64,000 nt of DNA from Oncomelania hupensis (taxonomy: Eukaryota; Mollusca; Gastropoda; Littorinimorpha; Pomatiopsidae): positions 36,907,750 through 36,971,749 of the forward strand of contig CM072512.1 of the NCBI GenBank assembly GCA_036898135.1, in the 5' to 3' direction. The position numbers and the translations under genes are program-made. Below, in pieces: positions 42,337 to 55,142 of the stretch. Numbering within the stretch: the first letter of the stretch is position 1; each line of letters opens with the position of its first letter. The notes under the pieces were generated by a model that saw only the letters and a list, made by a program, of their open reading frames with translations, had not been told where the DNA came from and searched no databases.

Positions 42337-43955
42337 TGGTGAGGGAGAGGAGAATAAGATAATATGGTTGGGGAAGGGTGAAAGGGGAAGAGGGGGGCTT
42401 GCAGGTGGTTGCATTTTGTTTCCCCACTCATAGCGTAATCTTCAGCGCGTCTTGGCAAGCACGCCACCATTGCAATATCCCATACAGATGCTGCTCTTGC
42501 TAATGCCCAGACGCACGCATACACACATTCACGCAAGAAAACGTTACCCACTTTTGATTATATTATATTTGTTGAGGAAAGGTCCTAATCATAGACAGAA
42601 GTTAATATTATTGGAGCGAGCGAGCGAGATTGATTTTACAAAATGTATTAGACATTGACCAGGATTTCACATCACGGCTTCTTTTTTTTTTAAATGAAAA
42701 AAAGGGGATGGGTGTTGTCAAAAGAAACATGCTCTGTTATTACTATGTTTACTGCCTTCAATTTCTCTATTTAAATTTGCTGGATTTTGTGTGGGTGTGT
42801 GTGTGGGTGTGGTTGTGAAACATTATGATCGGATTCGATTACGAAATGTAAAACCCATTTCAAAACCATGAATTACATATCTTATAGTTGTGCATGTTTA
42901 AGTAATGTCATCAGAGTGATATTGCGCAACAGGTAGTGACACTGACATTTATATAGAATGAAATAATGCACGGTTGAAAAATATTTTATTTCAGTGTCAA
43001 AGCAAAGCAATGACTTACAGAGGCTAAAGAATTAAATAAATCTGCGTATATATTTTCACGCAATTGGCAGCACTTTCTGCCCAGGAACCAGACTCGCGGA
43101 TAAACACAATATGGCGACAGTTTACAAACACAGCCAAAGTAATGATAGTCCAGTAGGTATAGAGATATCAACTTAATCAGCCAATCCCGCACATACGTAA
43201 CAGACCATGCGTGTAGCTATAAGGTTTCTCTTAACGTGCTAAAATCTTGCGCGCCGGGTTTGCGTATCCATGCAGATTAATGAAGATGGTTTCGCTCGAC
43301 ATGGCTTTGCGTGCAGGTTACTTTTTTTTTTCTCGAGTAAAGACAACATTCATTTCTTTAAAAACAAACCTAAAACAGTAAAAGAATGTGACCTGTAGCA
43401 GGCAGCACCAATAGCAATTCCAATGTAGGAAATTCCCAGTTGGCAAATGGAGCTATGATCAGGCCCGCGCGACGTTTTCTATTAATCATCCTGAGCATAC
43501 TTGATCTATTCGATGTTCGTCAGCATTTCAGTTGTGTTTTTTTTAACTCGTAAAAGTGCAAAGGTATTCTTATTGAGGCAATGGATGGATGGTATATAGC
43601 TACTGAGTATCGGAGACATATCATGTCTGCGTCAGCGTTTTTATGCACTGTCCCTAGACTCCCTACAAATACCGATATTTTCTAGTTGCGCTCTCTGGCT
43701 CCCAGATTCTCTTATTGTTGGTATTGATTACGCTGACATGAGGATAAATGGCAAACATTTCATTTCGCCGTGTGCTTCTCAGTCATCATCCACGGATTGT
43801 TATTATTATATTATTTGTTTTTAGCGCCAAGCTTGCAGACTGGGACTGAGAGGAAAACTGGCTGGAAACATTGCATTGTCTTTTGTCTTTATTGGGAGAG
43901 AGAGGGGGGGGGAGAAGAAGAGAGAGAGGAAAGAGTGAGGGGGGAAGAGAGAGGG
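42337..43955. other. Intron sequence, nothing recognised
   Basis: No exon, RNA gene or transposon terminus identified. A GAGCGAGC run lies near 42615 and GT-rich sequence near 42790. Confidence 0.4.
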
Positions 43956-43962
43956 AAGGGGC

Positions 43963-44003
<41 letters not shown>

Positions 44004-44022
44004 AGAGAGAGGGAGGAAGGAG
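43956..44022. repeat. (GA)n-rich microsatellite
   Basis: GA and GGGA runs following a purine-rich region from about 43895. Confidence 0.9.
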
Positions 44023-44078
44023 GATGGATTGTAGTTTGAAATTTAATGTTTTGGGAAATATTCATCACCAAAAATAAT

Positions 44079-44081
44079 AAT

Positions 44082-44129
<48 letters not shown>

Positions 44130-44240
44130 GGGTTTTTATATAGCGGGTACTCCAGCCTACGACCAGACTCACCGCGCTTTACATAGTCATTACATAAAAA
44201 TACATGCACTCGATAAAACATCGTTTTTGTTACGATACAC
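44079..44240 (-). mobile_element. Retroposon 3' end with (ATT)n tail
   Basis: On the minus strand AAGCGCGGTGAGTCTGG leads to CCCGCTATATAAAAACCCG and then (ATT)n (44079-44128 on the + strand as AAT). The CGCTATATAA motif before a simple-repeat tail resembles the S2 SINE tails at 4698, 23960, 50220 and 54728. Body boundaries are uncertain. Confidence 0.6.
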
Positions 44241-45760
44241 CAAAAGACGGAACAGTAAAAGTAAGAACTATTTACAACTATGTACAAAATTACAAAAAAG
44301 ACAAAAATAGAATAGCAAAAACTTATTCACAGCTTTTTATATGCCCGGATAGACCCAGGAAAGGAAAACAGTATAAATATTTACAGCACAAGACAGCATA
44401 ATACACCACAAAACATTAATACACATTTTATATTAATTTTTATTTAACAAATTAGCCTTTGCCATTCATACAATACGTCGCACAAATATACTCCAACACA
44501 TCCCGGATACTCTTACATTAATACACTTGTGGTTCATTAATTCAACCTAACGTACAACTAACAACACGTATGCACAAAGAGGGGCCGTAGTAGTCACTAG
44601 CACTATCACGTGACTACTACAAAAAGGGAGCGTTTAGTATTTTCTTGTGGTTACTATTGTCTGCTGCGGCCCCAGACCTTCAACTTCATTCCACACTCCT
44701 AATTTAGCCCACGCCTTGGTAATATCCTTCTCATCCTCCCTCTTCATCTCATCCTCTCTCACCTTCCCTCTCCCCCCTACTCCCATCTGCTTACCTTCCC
44801 CCCCCCCCACCTCTCTCTCTCTCTCTTGTTCCTCTCTCCTCCTCTCCTGCTGCTAGCAGTTTAAAGCTGAAGTGAAGAGAAAACCGAGAACGTTTCCCAT
44901 GGTAATAAAAAGAGAATGGAGAATTGAATTTGTGTATAACATTGTTGTGTGCCACTGCAGATGACCGTCAGATTCATTCTTTTAGCCAACTTGCATTGCT
45001 TTGTTTGCATATATAGATTTCCGTTTGTGGTAGTAAGGACCTTAAGTTTCATACTTCTACTGGTATTTAATGTAGCCTACTATATTTAAAAAAGGTAATT
45101 AATAGTAAATGAATACGTCTATTTATACTACTATTAATTAACCGTTTTTACTGTAAATGATAGCGAAGAAAACCACAGATTTGTTTTAAATTATATGCTG
45201 ATAAAGAATACCTTCATGGTAAATTTTATTTTTTTCAATCCCGCCTGTAATTGATATTAAAGAAAAACAACAGTAGCTTTGTATTTGAGTATTGACGAAG
45301 GCTCGAACTTGGTGTATTGTTTCAGAAGACCTTCAAGTTTATTCGCCTACCTATATTGCTTTATATATATTTTTTTAAACTGTAATTGATATTCAAGACA
45401 AAGACAGGAATTTAAATAAAAATAATGAAAATAGCTTTTTTCTTTTTCTTTCTTTCTTTTTTTTTTTTTTTTTTTTTTTTTGTATGTTATCCAACTGAGC
45501 GGGTTTGTATTTCGCCCACCCATAGAGGAATTGAGAATTCGCGGAAAAGACCTTCAGTTTATTCCTCAACGTAATTGTATTGTTTTTATAATTTGTTTAC
45601 CATCTGGAATAGAAAGAAAGTAGAAGTGGGTTTTTCTTTTCACTCGAAAACGTCTTTGACAGCAAAACAAGATGAAGACTGGGAGAATGCTATGATTATT
45701 ATTAATAAATGTGCAGCTTCGTAATCGAGAACATTATGAAAGCAATTTGAAGTAAAGCTA
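44241..45760. other. Intron sequence, nothing recognised
   Basis: AT-rich DNA with a C-run and short CT run near 44800-44827, and poly-T near 45455-45481. No supported gene. Confidence 0.4.
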
Positions 45761-45860
45761 TACAATACAATACAATACAATACAATAAATCTTTATTGTC
45801 CAACTTTCACATTATATATAAAAGCGGAAAATTGCATTTGCATTGAGCTCACACTTTGAA
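45761..45860 (-). mobile_element. LINE 3' end with (ATTGT)n tail
   Basis: On the minus strand GGACAATAAAGATTTATTG is followed by repeated TATTG units (45761-45786 on the + strand as TACAA). GGACAATAAAGAT also occurs before a repeat tail at 58435-58480 (minus strand). This looks like a shared LINE 3' terminus. The LINE body is too short to classify. Confidence 0.55.
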
Positions 45861-45945
45861 TAAAATAGTAAATGAGCAAAAATATAAAATTCCATGAATA
45901 CATCTATCATATCATATAGCTCAGCTGGAAATATTATATATATAG

Positions 45946-45951
<6 letters not shown>

Positions 45952-45986
<35 letters not shown>

Positions 45987-45998
45987 GGAGAGACTGAG
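45952..45998. repeat. (GA)n microsatellite
   Basis: GA repeats. They precede ACTTTATTCGTCTATGAAAT, which on the minus strand resembles another AATAAAGT-type LINE 3' end. Confidence 0.85.
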
Positions 45999-46089
45999 AC
46001 TTTATTCGTCTATGAAATTAACATAGACATTTGCCTTTCAGCTGCACGAACATAGTAAAGGTAAAATGTAGAATATCTTTGAAAGAACA

Positions 46090-46140
46090 ACATAAACAAA
46101 CAAACAAACAAACAAACAAACAAACAAACAAACAAATAAA
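46090..46140. repeat. (CAAA)n microsatellite
   Basis: About 12 CAAA units. Confidence 0.95.
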
Positions 46141-46271
46141 ATGCAACACATGAAAAATAATGAAACAACTACTATCTCACACCCCAAACATATTTGCGCT
46201 GTACACTCCCGCATACACTCCTCCCACCCCACTCCCCTCCCACTCCCAACACACCATCACAAACCAACTCC

Positions 46272-46328
<57 letters not shown>

Positions 46329-46386
46329 GGGAGAGAGAGAGAGGGAGAGAGAAAGAGAGAGAGAGAGAGAGGGAAAGAGAGAGAAC
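46272..46386. repeat. (GA)n microsatellite
   Basis: GA repeats with GGGA and AAAGA interruptions; frames through it are low-complexity. Confidence 0.95.
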
Positions 46387-49300
46387 TGCGATGGGTATGG
46401 GAAAGTAAAAGAAAAAGAATTGGAGTGGGTCGATGTCAAGGAGAGCAAAGAAGATGGAAGGAATAGAACGGTATTACCTAATGGAAGGAATGATCAGTGA
46501 GGTTGACTTACAGTGAAGATGTAGGAGGATGCAGTAGTAGTAGAAGAAGAACAAGAACAAGCAGAACTTTATATTTTTATATAAGAACACGAGCCATCTG
46601 AAACGAAGAGGAGGGGGATTGGGGATGGAACCTAGGAGAAAAATTTCCGGGTGGCTATATCGATCTGGGGGTCGATAGTGGGTCGTCACCTGTTGGGAAA
46701 AGATGACAGGAGCAATTGACAAGACGCGCTAGTTATAGGCCGTGACCATCGATTGTCTGTCAGGGTTGCTGGGAACCCGCACTGAACATGCTATGCTAGT
46801 GGTTTATGAGACCTTCATAATTTTAATGGTCACTCAAATCGTTATTTTATTATATAAAATATCCACTCATCGTTAAAAATTCAGTACCACTACCTTTAAA
46901 GGCGACAATGTGCGGTGAGTTTTGCAATGTTATTTTATATTTTTAACTTTGCAAGTACACTGTTACTTAATTGATATTCGTTATAATGGAAATTATTATA
47001 GAGATAAAGCAATATTGCGTTTGTATAGGTTGAAATTGAAAGTAAACATCGGAATTATTTTAAATCGTGTGGCTCGTTCTGGCGCGCTTACGTTGATTTT
47101 AGCAAGAGTTCTTCCTTCATTTCAACAAAGACTATATTTATTTGATTCACATAACACGCTCTGAACTAGACTAATGTGCTTAAATCCGCAACCGTTGATT
47201 AAATTTCAAGTTTTTAAACCCCAAGCTGGTTTGTACTCTTTCTGGGTCATGTTAAATTCACACATTTCGACGATGTTTACCTAAGCACAATGTGAAATGA
47301 CTGTACTGCCACGTTTTTATGTATCGAAATATGCAAACTCTGATTAGGTTTTGAAATAAAATCCTGAGTATTTTGTAGCCGACCTACACGTATTGATGTA
47401 GAATTCGTTTCAAGCTGTTTGTGCCGCTAGTTAGGTTCGCGTTGTACTTACTGTTAATGCGTACTGCAAAGGTTGTATTCTTATATATTTGACCAAACTA
47501 ATCATGGAAATTCATCAAATTCCTTTACTACTTATCGCCCAGATGCGATGTTTGGATTGGAATTACTGATATTTATGTGCACAGTCCAGCGGGTATTGAA
47601 TGTCGAGCAATGTCCAGTTTGTACTTAGTGTCCTGTTCTGTTTAGATGTCCAGCTGCTACGTACTCATTTCGATTAGGTTTGTATTTACACAGATGTCCA
47701 CCTCTTGGTCCGAATTGTTGTGATTACTTTGTCGGGTTGTCTCTTTAGTACGAGATGTTTTGACGGAGGGTTTGTGGTAGTTATTGGTAGTAGTGTTAAG
47801 GTAGTGGTAGTGCAGGTTTAGGGGAAAGACGTGGTGGTGGGGATGATGATGATGATGATGATTTGTTTGCAAGTTGACGTTATTGAGATGACGACGATGT
47901 TGGTGATGATGATGTTAAAATGCCTAAATCTAGGCGGTTTGCCATTGAGGAGATAATGGTGCGCTTCGCCTTGCACAATTAAGAATTTAACCGCTGGGCT
48001 CTGGCAGTCGCTCTTTGTAGAGCTTGGTGGATGTTTTCCAGAAGTCGGGCAGCGGTGGCATTACATTGTTTGAGAGCAAATAATGATGTCCCTGAAGTCA
48101 GTTGGCTTCCGCATTAACGGTTTTAACAATGACAGCTGCGTTTGGATGGACAGCCGTGTTCGTGTGGCTTTCATTTTGAAAGGGGAAAAGAGGTTGGTGA
48201 AGGAATGAGGAATGGATGGAGGAAGGGCAGGTATGGATTGATAAGAGGTCCAGATGGGGGAGAGAATGATGGTCGTATTCAGTGCTGCAACTATGGATGA
48301 GACTATCTGTGAAATTCAATTGCGCACACCTTCAGTAGAAAGTAAACCATGCCGCAACACGACAAAGAATAACACAACATAACACATCATTCTTACATAG
48401 TGCTTTACCAGCTCATCAAGCTGCTCAAGGCGCTGGTCCATCGCATAATGATCAGCACAACCCAACTCAACACAACGCGACACTACTACATCCCAACTCA
48501 ACACATTAAAAACAACAATGTAGTATAGACAAAGCCACAACACAAAACCGCCGTCATTCATTATACACACCTCAATGTATTCATCTCGATTACCTGTTTG
48601 TTGTCTAATAATAAAACCGGGAATGAGCTTTCGGGTCGTCGGTCCGGCATTCGCCAAAGCGTGAAAGATAAATTTCGTAGTTATTTCTCTCTTGTTCGAA
48701 GTAAACACAGAAATAATTCTTAAAACAAACACTCTTTGTGTGGTCCCATGTAGAATAGTGCACTTTCTAAACTCCCTCCTTTAACCGTCTTTTATTGACT
48801 GGACTGTTTAGCATTACAAAGAGTCCTCAACTTTATGGACAAAATATGCCTTTCTTTTGTTCTTACCGCTCTCGTGCTAATCGTATGCATGCTTAGATAC
48901 GTATTGAAATGTAGAAACCCTACAGTTATACGTCATAACTTCAGTGAATGGATGTGTACCAAACTATAATTATAGTATATCAATAAACATAATGTATACT
49001 ATTTTTGGAAACACTGAATTAGGATTTGGTGGCCACGCTTTTGAAATTGAATCCACTAGTGCAGCCGTCGCTGTGGATTAAAAAAAAAACCGATCCTGAC
49101 GAGTGGTACAGGGTGCGACGCGCTGTTACACTTGTCGCAAGGGCGCGGCTTGGTTTTGGCGCTCGCCTTTATACTATTGCAGAACAGTCGATTGTTTTCC
49201 ACATGTAAACAACCGAGGACGGAATGTGCAAGTTTAATGAACCGTGGTGTCCAGCGCCAGAAAACTGGCAGACACCGCTAGGCCTTCCTGCTGTGTATCG

Positions 49301-49399
49301 GGTATTTAAGAGCTTATCATCACTGGGGCGTAAAAAGCTCAGCGGTGCTTAAACTCATGTAATGCTTTTTATGGTTATATCGTTTTACTGCATAACACT
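46387..49399. other. Intron sequence, nothing recognised
   Basis: CCCGCACTGAACATGCTATG near 46777 repeats a segment at 29429. GAT triplets lie near 47842-47862. ACACAACACAAC-like phrases near 48360-48510 are degenerate. No exon is recognisable. Confidence 0.4.
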
Positions 49400-49485
49400 T
49401 ATAGCTTTGAAAATAAATAAATAAATAAATAAATAATTTAATTAATTAATTAATAACAACAACAACAATAACAACAACAACAACA

Positions 49486-49486
<1 letters not shown>

Positions 49487-49559
<73 letters not shown>
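49487..49559. repeat. (AAT)n microsatellite, left inverted arm
   Basis: AAT repeats, inverted relative to the (ATT)n tracts at 49686-49790 and 49803-49908. Confidence 0.9.
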
Positions 49560-49561
<2 letters not shown>

Positions 49562-49685
49562 CTTGTTGCTGTTGTTGTCGTCTTCGTCAGGCCCTCATAT
49601 TCTGTTTCTCATGAAGGAAATTCCTGGTCAGAATCTCAACCTGCAATCATACACTTCACATTTAATATCTTTTTACATCGTGAAA

Positions 49686-49910
<225 letters not shown>

Positions 49911-50147
49911 AAGAACGACGACTTTTGCATCTACGCTAAACGCTGATAGATTTAATATCTTTCTACTAAGATTCAAGGTCACTCAATCACTTTAAGTGTA
50001 ATATCTTTTCACAGTATGTGACAATATCTGTATGCGCACTAAAAGCTGATAGATTTTATGGTGTTTTTTTTTAAAGCTAGGATTGTAGTTTCCAAACACT
50101 TAGAAACTACCTGACTAGTCCGACTCTCATACATTGATGCTGATGTT

Positions 50148-50245
50148 GTGAGCGCCTTGGGCGGCTTAAGTTAGGCCCTGTATCGGACAGAACCTAGCTT
50201 GGGCAGCTCTTGAGCTGGAAAGGCACTATAAATAAACGAATAATA
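50148..50245 (+). mobile_element. SINE S2 3'-tail fragment
   Basis: GAGCGCCTTGGGCGGCTTAA, AGCTCTTGAGCTGGAAAGGC and ACTATAAATAAACGAATAA match the last ~90 bases of the SINE at 4346-4738. Confidence 0.7.
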
Positions 50246-51470
50246 TTTGTTACGCCCGAGTCACCCTTGAAAAAGATACGTGCTTATTAACAACTCACAG
50301 TAGTTTTGTTTAAAATTTAATTTTTATTTTTTTATTTAGTGGTCTGCCTTGGTCAGGACTAGCCTGTTACTGGATTCTAGGGAGTCGTGTCTCCACAGCT
50401 CTCCCCTGGCTGCCGCCAAAACTATACTGGCGCACTGTTTATTTATTAGCCATTCACGCATGTAAATGAGATTTCTTCTGGTTATTTATTCATGGACGTA
50501 CGTCCTTACAAGCAGTTGAATTTTAAACGAAATTGGGGTGTCGTCTCTTGGACTAAACTAACTCTGTAGTTTGTTTGTTAGTTGTTGTTGTTGTTGTTAT
50601 TCAAAAGCTTAAAATTATTGTAACAACTCTGAAGCTATTTACCTTGTCCTAGCGTTTTATACAAGGTATTTTGTCTCCCTATGAATATTATATGAGTACA
50701 TGATGAACGTATAATATATGCTAAATTTTGCTGTCTTGCTTGGTATCATGAAACGAAGATGGTACACCACCACAAGTCAGTATCTAAGCAGTACATTCGA
50801 AGTAGATGGCAACATCCTTCTGTGTTTGCCCAGTGGAGCCTATATTTAACAGTAAAGTATTGGCCCAAGGAGGTAGCCACAGCCGAGGATATTATAAATG
50901 TCTTTTAATGTCCCTTTCCCGCCACACCCACCCTGTCTCTTCCCTATTAACGAATAAATGCCAAGCGTCCGGTATAGACAATAGTCTCAGAGGACGCTAA
51001 TCTCTCAGAATAAAAAGAAAGAAGGAGGGAAGAACTATATTTTCTGTAATAGCACGCTGAACAACGTGCAGTCGAGTCAGGAGCTGTGCTCCCCAGATTC
51101 TTGACAGGGACAAGTTGAAGATTGTGTGTCTTGTTAACAATCACACTGTGCAATATTTAATCTTACACAAACTCTCGACCCCAAATTCCTGGCTTGGATA
51201 TTCTTGATAGCCAACCTGGGCTGGAAATCCTTGATTGCAAACAAAAGTTCAAAGGAACGACAGGAGCCAAATTGTTCTGATACTGCTACCTCCCACACAG
51301 GCCGGCTGGAAAATAATTATTGTTACTACAGCGTAATGCACCCGTGGCTGGAATGCTACTCAACATTTTTTCCAGCTACTTTATAATTCATTCAGCAGTG
51401 TGGATATTAAAGCCAGCCCTGGCCTTCTTTGTGTATGGTATACCCACTGTTGTTTGTACATACATATATT
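50246..51470. other. Intron sequence, nothing recognised
   Basis: Only short unrecognisable frames and a (GTT)n run near 50580-50598. Confidence 0.4.
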
Positions 51471-52509
51471 CAGGGCTCGAAATTAGCGGGGGCCCGGGGC
51501 CAAAAACCCGCAAAGTTGATTTCGGGCTCGGAAAGTTGAAAAACGAAGGGCCCGCTGGGCCCGCAAAATAATTCGTCTGCTACAGCTAGCTCTACTCGGC
51601 AGTTTCGTATTTGGGCCACACCGGTGCCCTAAATTTGGACAGAAAAAAAAAAACAGAAAAGAAGCGAAAACCCTTTAATTTTGCACTCAAAAGTTTAATA
51701 TACACTTCACTATCTTTTTAATATAATAAACAAAAGGCTATGGCACAACATAAGCGCAAAATGTCCATCTTTGCAAGTACGAAAGTATGGCTACATATCG
51801 TCGCCATACAGTTGCTAAAACAATCGGCGATTGCGTTTTTCCAATTTTTGGGAAGCGAAAGACGCCAGAAGAAAACGTCAGCAAAAGGAAAGAACAAGAA
51901 AAAGAGAGAAAAAAGAAGTATGAAGAGGAAAAAATATCAAGGAACTACAATGAAGGGTGGAAAAAAAGATTTCCATGGCATGGCCTTGAAGTGAACGAGG
52001 AAGAGTACTGTTAAGTTTAGTTCCCTTTCATGGTTTTGTTTTGAACTTTTGTGCATTGAGGTCAGATTTTTTGTTAGGTTACTCATATTAAAAATTTAAT
52101 GATGTGTATTGTGCAATAATCAGTCACAAAACTGAAAAGTATTATACAAGAGACTCACTTGATTTTTTTCTATTTTGTTTAATGGCCATTTCAGGCTCAC
52201 TAGTCACTGGAACATGTGTGTCACTGAATGTGTATGTGTGTGTTTTTTTTCCCATTTTTTGTTGGTAATGTTTGAAAGTGAAAGAAATGGCAAATAAAAA
52301 TGACATCACTCAGCACAATTGGAAATTCCATTGTTTTTATTTTAGATTATCAGACAAATTGTACTTTCTACTTATATTGTCAATAATTCTTTTGTTTTTT
52401 TGTTTGCATTATTTTTCAAGTTGGGCCCCGAAAGTTGCTTGTGGGCCCTCAAATTTTTCAATCAAGGGGCCCGGTGGCCCCCAAAGAAAAAAGTTAATTT
52501 CTAGCCCTG
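51471..52509 (+). mobile_element. hAT-like transposon, internally deleted (1039 bp)
   Basis: The ends CAGGGCTCGAAATTAGC and, on the opposite strand, CAGGGCTAGAAATTAAC match at 15 of 17 positions and begin CAGGG as hAT ends do. GGGCCC-rich subterminal sequence lies inside both ends. The flanks CATATATT and TATATATA match at 6 of 8, but the sequence is too simple to count as strong evidence. It contains one short transposase-like ORF and no catalytic core. Confidence 0.7.
51787..52014 (+). pseudogene. hAT-like transposase, N-terminal fragment
   Basis: 75 codons from ATG. A lysine/glutamate-rich stretch (about residues 24-52) leads to NEGWKKRFPWHGLEVNEEEYC at the stop. The W..FPW.....EE.YC pattern resembles the start of the N-terminal zinc-finger region in ZNF862-like hAT transposases. 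Here the frame ends just at the first cysteine. The similarity is from recall of the family pattern, so the assignment is moderate; the flanking hAT-type ends support it. A second overlapping frame (51740-51994) is a shadow. Confidence 0.5.
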
Positions 52510-52520
52510 TATATATAAAA

Positions 52521-52809
52521 GGTAAAAAGGTAAAGGTAGTCCCATAGCCTTGTGGCCGTAGGGGAGCGTGATGTTGGAGATCACACTTATCTTGGGCCAG
52601 CGTAATGAGGGTGATGCCCAACTCTCTCCCTCGGTGCTTTACCTTCCCCACCCTCAAGAGAGTAGGTACTCAATCACAGTTGAGTCAACTGGGGGCGTTG
52701 TTGTTTGTCGCTTCACACCTTAGCGGTCACCCATCCAAGTGCTAACCGCACCGGACGGTGCTTCACTTTCGACACAGTAGCGAGTGCTCCAACCACTGCA
52801 CCATCCGAC
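52521..52809 (-). mobile_element. SINE-like repeat with tRNA-like and 5S-like promoter motifs (family S4)
   Basis: On the minus strand an A-box-like TGGTGCAGTGGTTGGAGCA lies near the 5' end. About 40 bases later comes a segment (52723-52747) that matches the 5S rRNA box C region at 23 of 25 positions as I recall the vertebrate sequence (starts GGTTAGCACTTGGATGGG). The 3' end is CTACGGCCACAAGGC, GGGACTACC and then repeated TTTACC units. Box positions, size and simple-repeat tail fit an RNA polymerase III-transcribed SINE. No target duplication was found, and it starts 11 bases after the hAT element. Confidence 0.55.
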
Positions 52810-52824
52810 ATATATATAATATAT

Positions 52825-52875
52825 AAAAATACCGCGGTAATACCGGTACGACTTTGACCCACGGTACCCAGCTCT
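52825..52875. repeat. Dispersed repeat R2, copy 1
   Basis: AAAAATACCGCG, GGTACGACTTTG and CCCACGGTACCCAG.TCT recur at 54398-54449. The end, read as AGACCTGGGTACCG-like on the reverse, resembles a DNA-transposon terminus. Only the short segment is shared. Confidence 0.55.
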
Positions 52876-53289
52876 ACTTGCAAGCATGCATGCAGCGTAC
52901 TGCCATTACCCTTAACTTCCCTACCTACTCCCCGATTCCCCCTTACCTGCTCTTTCCCCCTCCCTCCGAACCAGTACTGCACACATATCTCGACCCATTT
53001 ACCCTTTTCCAACCACTCCCCCCACGCACCTGTTCTTTACACTGCCTTCGTGTGCAGGTTTATCATCATTATTATGCCTCGAGTGAAACAATCATGCAGT
53101 GCGAGTTTATTACTGAAATATTTGTTCTCCAAAGAAGAGTCTTAGTGTATGCTTTATGGTGCTTGTAGACTGAATGAATGCCCGCGTGCTTGCATTTACA
53201 ACTGCCACGTGTCTGGTGGTTGCCTCAAAGAGCGTTTTAATTCCATGATCAATCAAATGCTTCTTCCATGTTTTTGTTTGCTTGTCTTG

Positions 53290-53411
<122 letters not shown>

Positions 53412-54397
53412 TTCTTTTTAAAGCAACTGCTGTGTTGACTAGTTAGGATCTTTGTTTTGGGGGTGGGGCGTAGAAGGTGGGGAGGGGGTGGGGGAGTCTA
53501 GTTTCGCAGCTCTATATAATTTGATTTTGAGTTATGTTGAAAGTGCAGAATATTATTGAAGCAAGATCTTTTATCAAAACCTAACTGCATGTGCACCTTG
53601 AGATTTGCACTTGCAAGTGCCATTGTTACAATTTGTCGAAGGGTAGCACTTATTTGAGCTTTGTTTTGGTGTGCTCTTTATATGGCTTCCATGGTTGGTT
53701 TCCTTGTGTCGTTAATAATACAATTATGTTTATACCAAGTACCAAAATCTTTAGAATTCTTTTAACAGACGGAGTAAATGGCAACTGTGCGTTCGAGCAT
53801 TAACCTACACTTGTAAATATTTTTCAGAACAAAGTTGAAGGGTAAAAACAAACAAACCCACAAAAAAAACAAAAACTTCATTGTAAAAAGAAATGTCTGA
53901 TAGGTAAACTGTGCACCCAAGATTTTCACTCGCAAGTTCCCCAAATCTCAAGAATTCGTTTAACAGACTGATTGAATGCCGAGTGCGCATTCGAGACAAT
54001 CTACACTTGTACAGTTGTTCAGAACACCGTTTTTTTAAAAAAAAGAAGTAATTTTGAGATCAAAGACCCACATAATGCTGACTATGCATTAAAGAGCTCA
54101 GAATGGGAGCTTATCTGACCAAGTATTTGCCTCGCTTTTAGCTGTTAGTGTGACGTTGTCAATTAACAGGTACTTGTCAGGGAGGATTGTTCGCGCATAT
54201 TGCCCTCTTAAGGGTGGCCCAACACTGCGTCATTAAGTATATTTGGAGTGAGTGTGAGTGATGGAAGATTTAAAGCAAATAACAACAAGTTAAGGATTTC
54301 CTGTATAATATTTAGGACCATGACTGTGTAATGTTTTATACTGTCATTGCTATATCCCATATTGTAACACTCACAATCGCGGTATACCGATACGACC
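53412..54397. other. Intron sequence, nothing recognised
   Basis: Two diverged phrases (TTTAACAGAC..A.TGAATGC/GGCAACTG, then CGTTCGAG..A..CTACACTTGTA) near 53761-53815 and 53959-54012 suggest an old ~197-bp duplication. No gene is supported. Confidence 0.4.
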
Positions 54398-54449
54398 TAA
54401 AAATACCGCGTTAGTACAGGTACGACTTTGGCCCACGGTACCCAGTTCT
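54398..54449. repeat. Dispersed repeat R2, copy 2
   Basis: Matches 52825-52875 with about six differences. Confidence 0.55.
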
Positions 54450-54717
54450 AATGTTAATGAGGCGGATGTTAATTTTATTTTTTTAAATTTTTGGTATGTC
54501 GACCTTATTATAACGATACATTTGCCCATGTATGTTTACGATTTTGGAGTACCGGTACTTAACCGTAGATAAAGCTGGGGATGGAGGTTAGTGTGAGGGC
54601 AGCACCACGTAACTTGTTGCATAGGGTTAAGTTTCCCCACCCTTTAATTGAAACACAACTAGTACCAAACACATGGACATGCAAGACTAAGTTCACACAC
54701 AACCACGCCACATGGTA

Positions 54718-54748
54718 CTTTAGCTGAAAAAGCGCTATATAAGGATGG
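54718..54748 (+). mobile_element. SINE-type tail fragment
   Basis: TTTAGCTGAAAAAGCGCTATATAAGG, the terminal motif of the S2-type tails, with no body attached. Confidence 0.5.
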
Positions 54749-54760
54749 TAAAATAAAATG

Positions 54761-55115
54761 TTGTTTACGCTACTCCTACGAACGACAAAAACAATTATTT
54801 AACGGATCCGCTTTCTAACCTGCTTGAACAGACAACAAAGAACAAGAAATCGGGGACGAAACAAAAACTTCACATACGTTATTTCGAAGGAAAGAGCATA
54901 TTTTGGACAGACATTATCGAGAAGAAACATTTAAATGGTTATTGCCGCCTACGCTATTCATACGAACAACGACAAAAACAATTATTTAACTGATCTGCTT
55001 TCTAACCTGCTTGTACAGACAACAAAGAACAAGAACCCTTCCACCGATTATATATAGAGCTAAACCTTTACGTACGTTATTTTAAAAGACCTATTATCGA
55101 GGAAACATTTTCTTG
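54761..55115. repeat. Diverged ~190-bp tandem duplication
   Basis: TACGCTA.TC.TACGAAC, GACAAAAACAATTATTTAAC, TCTAACCTGCTTG and CAGACAACAAAGAACAAGAA appear in the same order in units starting near 54761 and 54951. Confidence 0.8.
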
Positions 55116-55142
55116 ACCTGTGGTAAATTATTCCAAGAAGAA

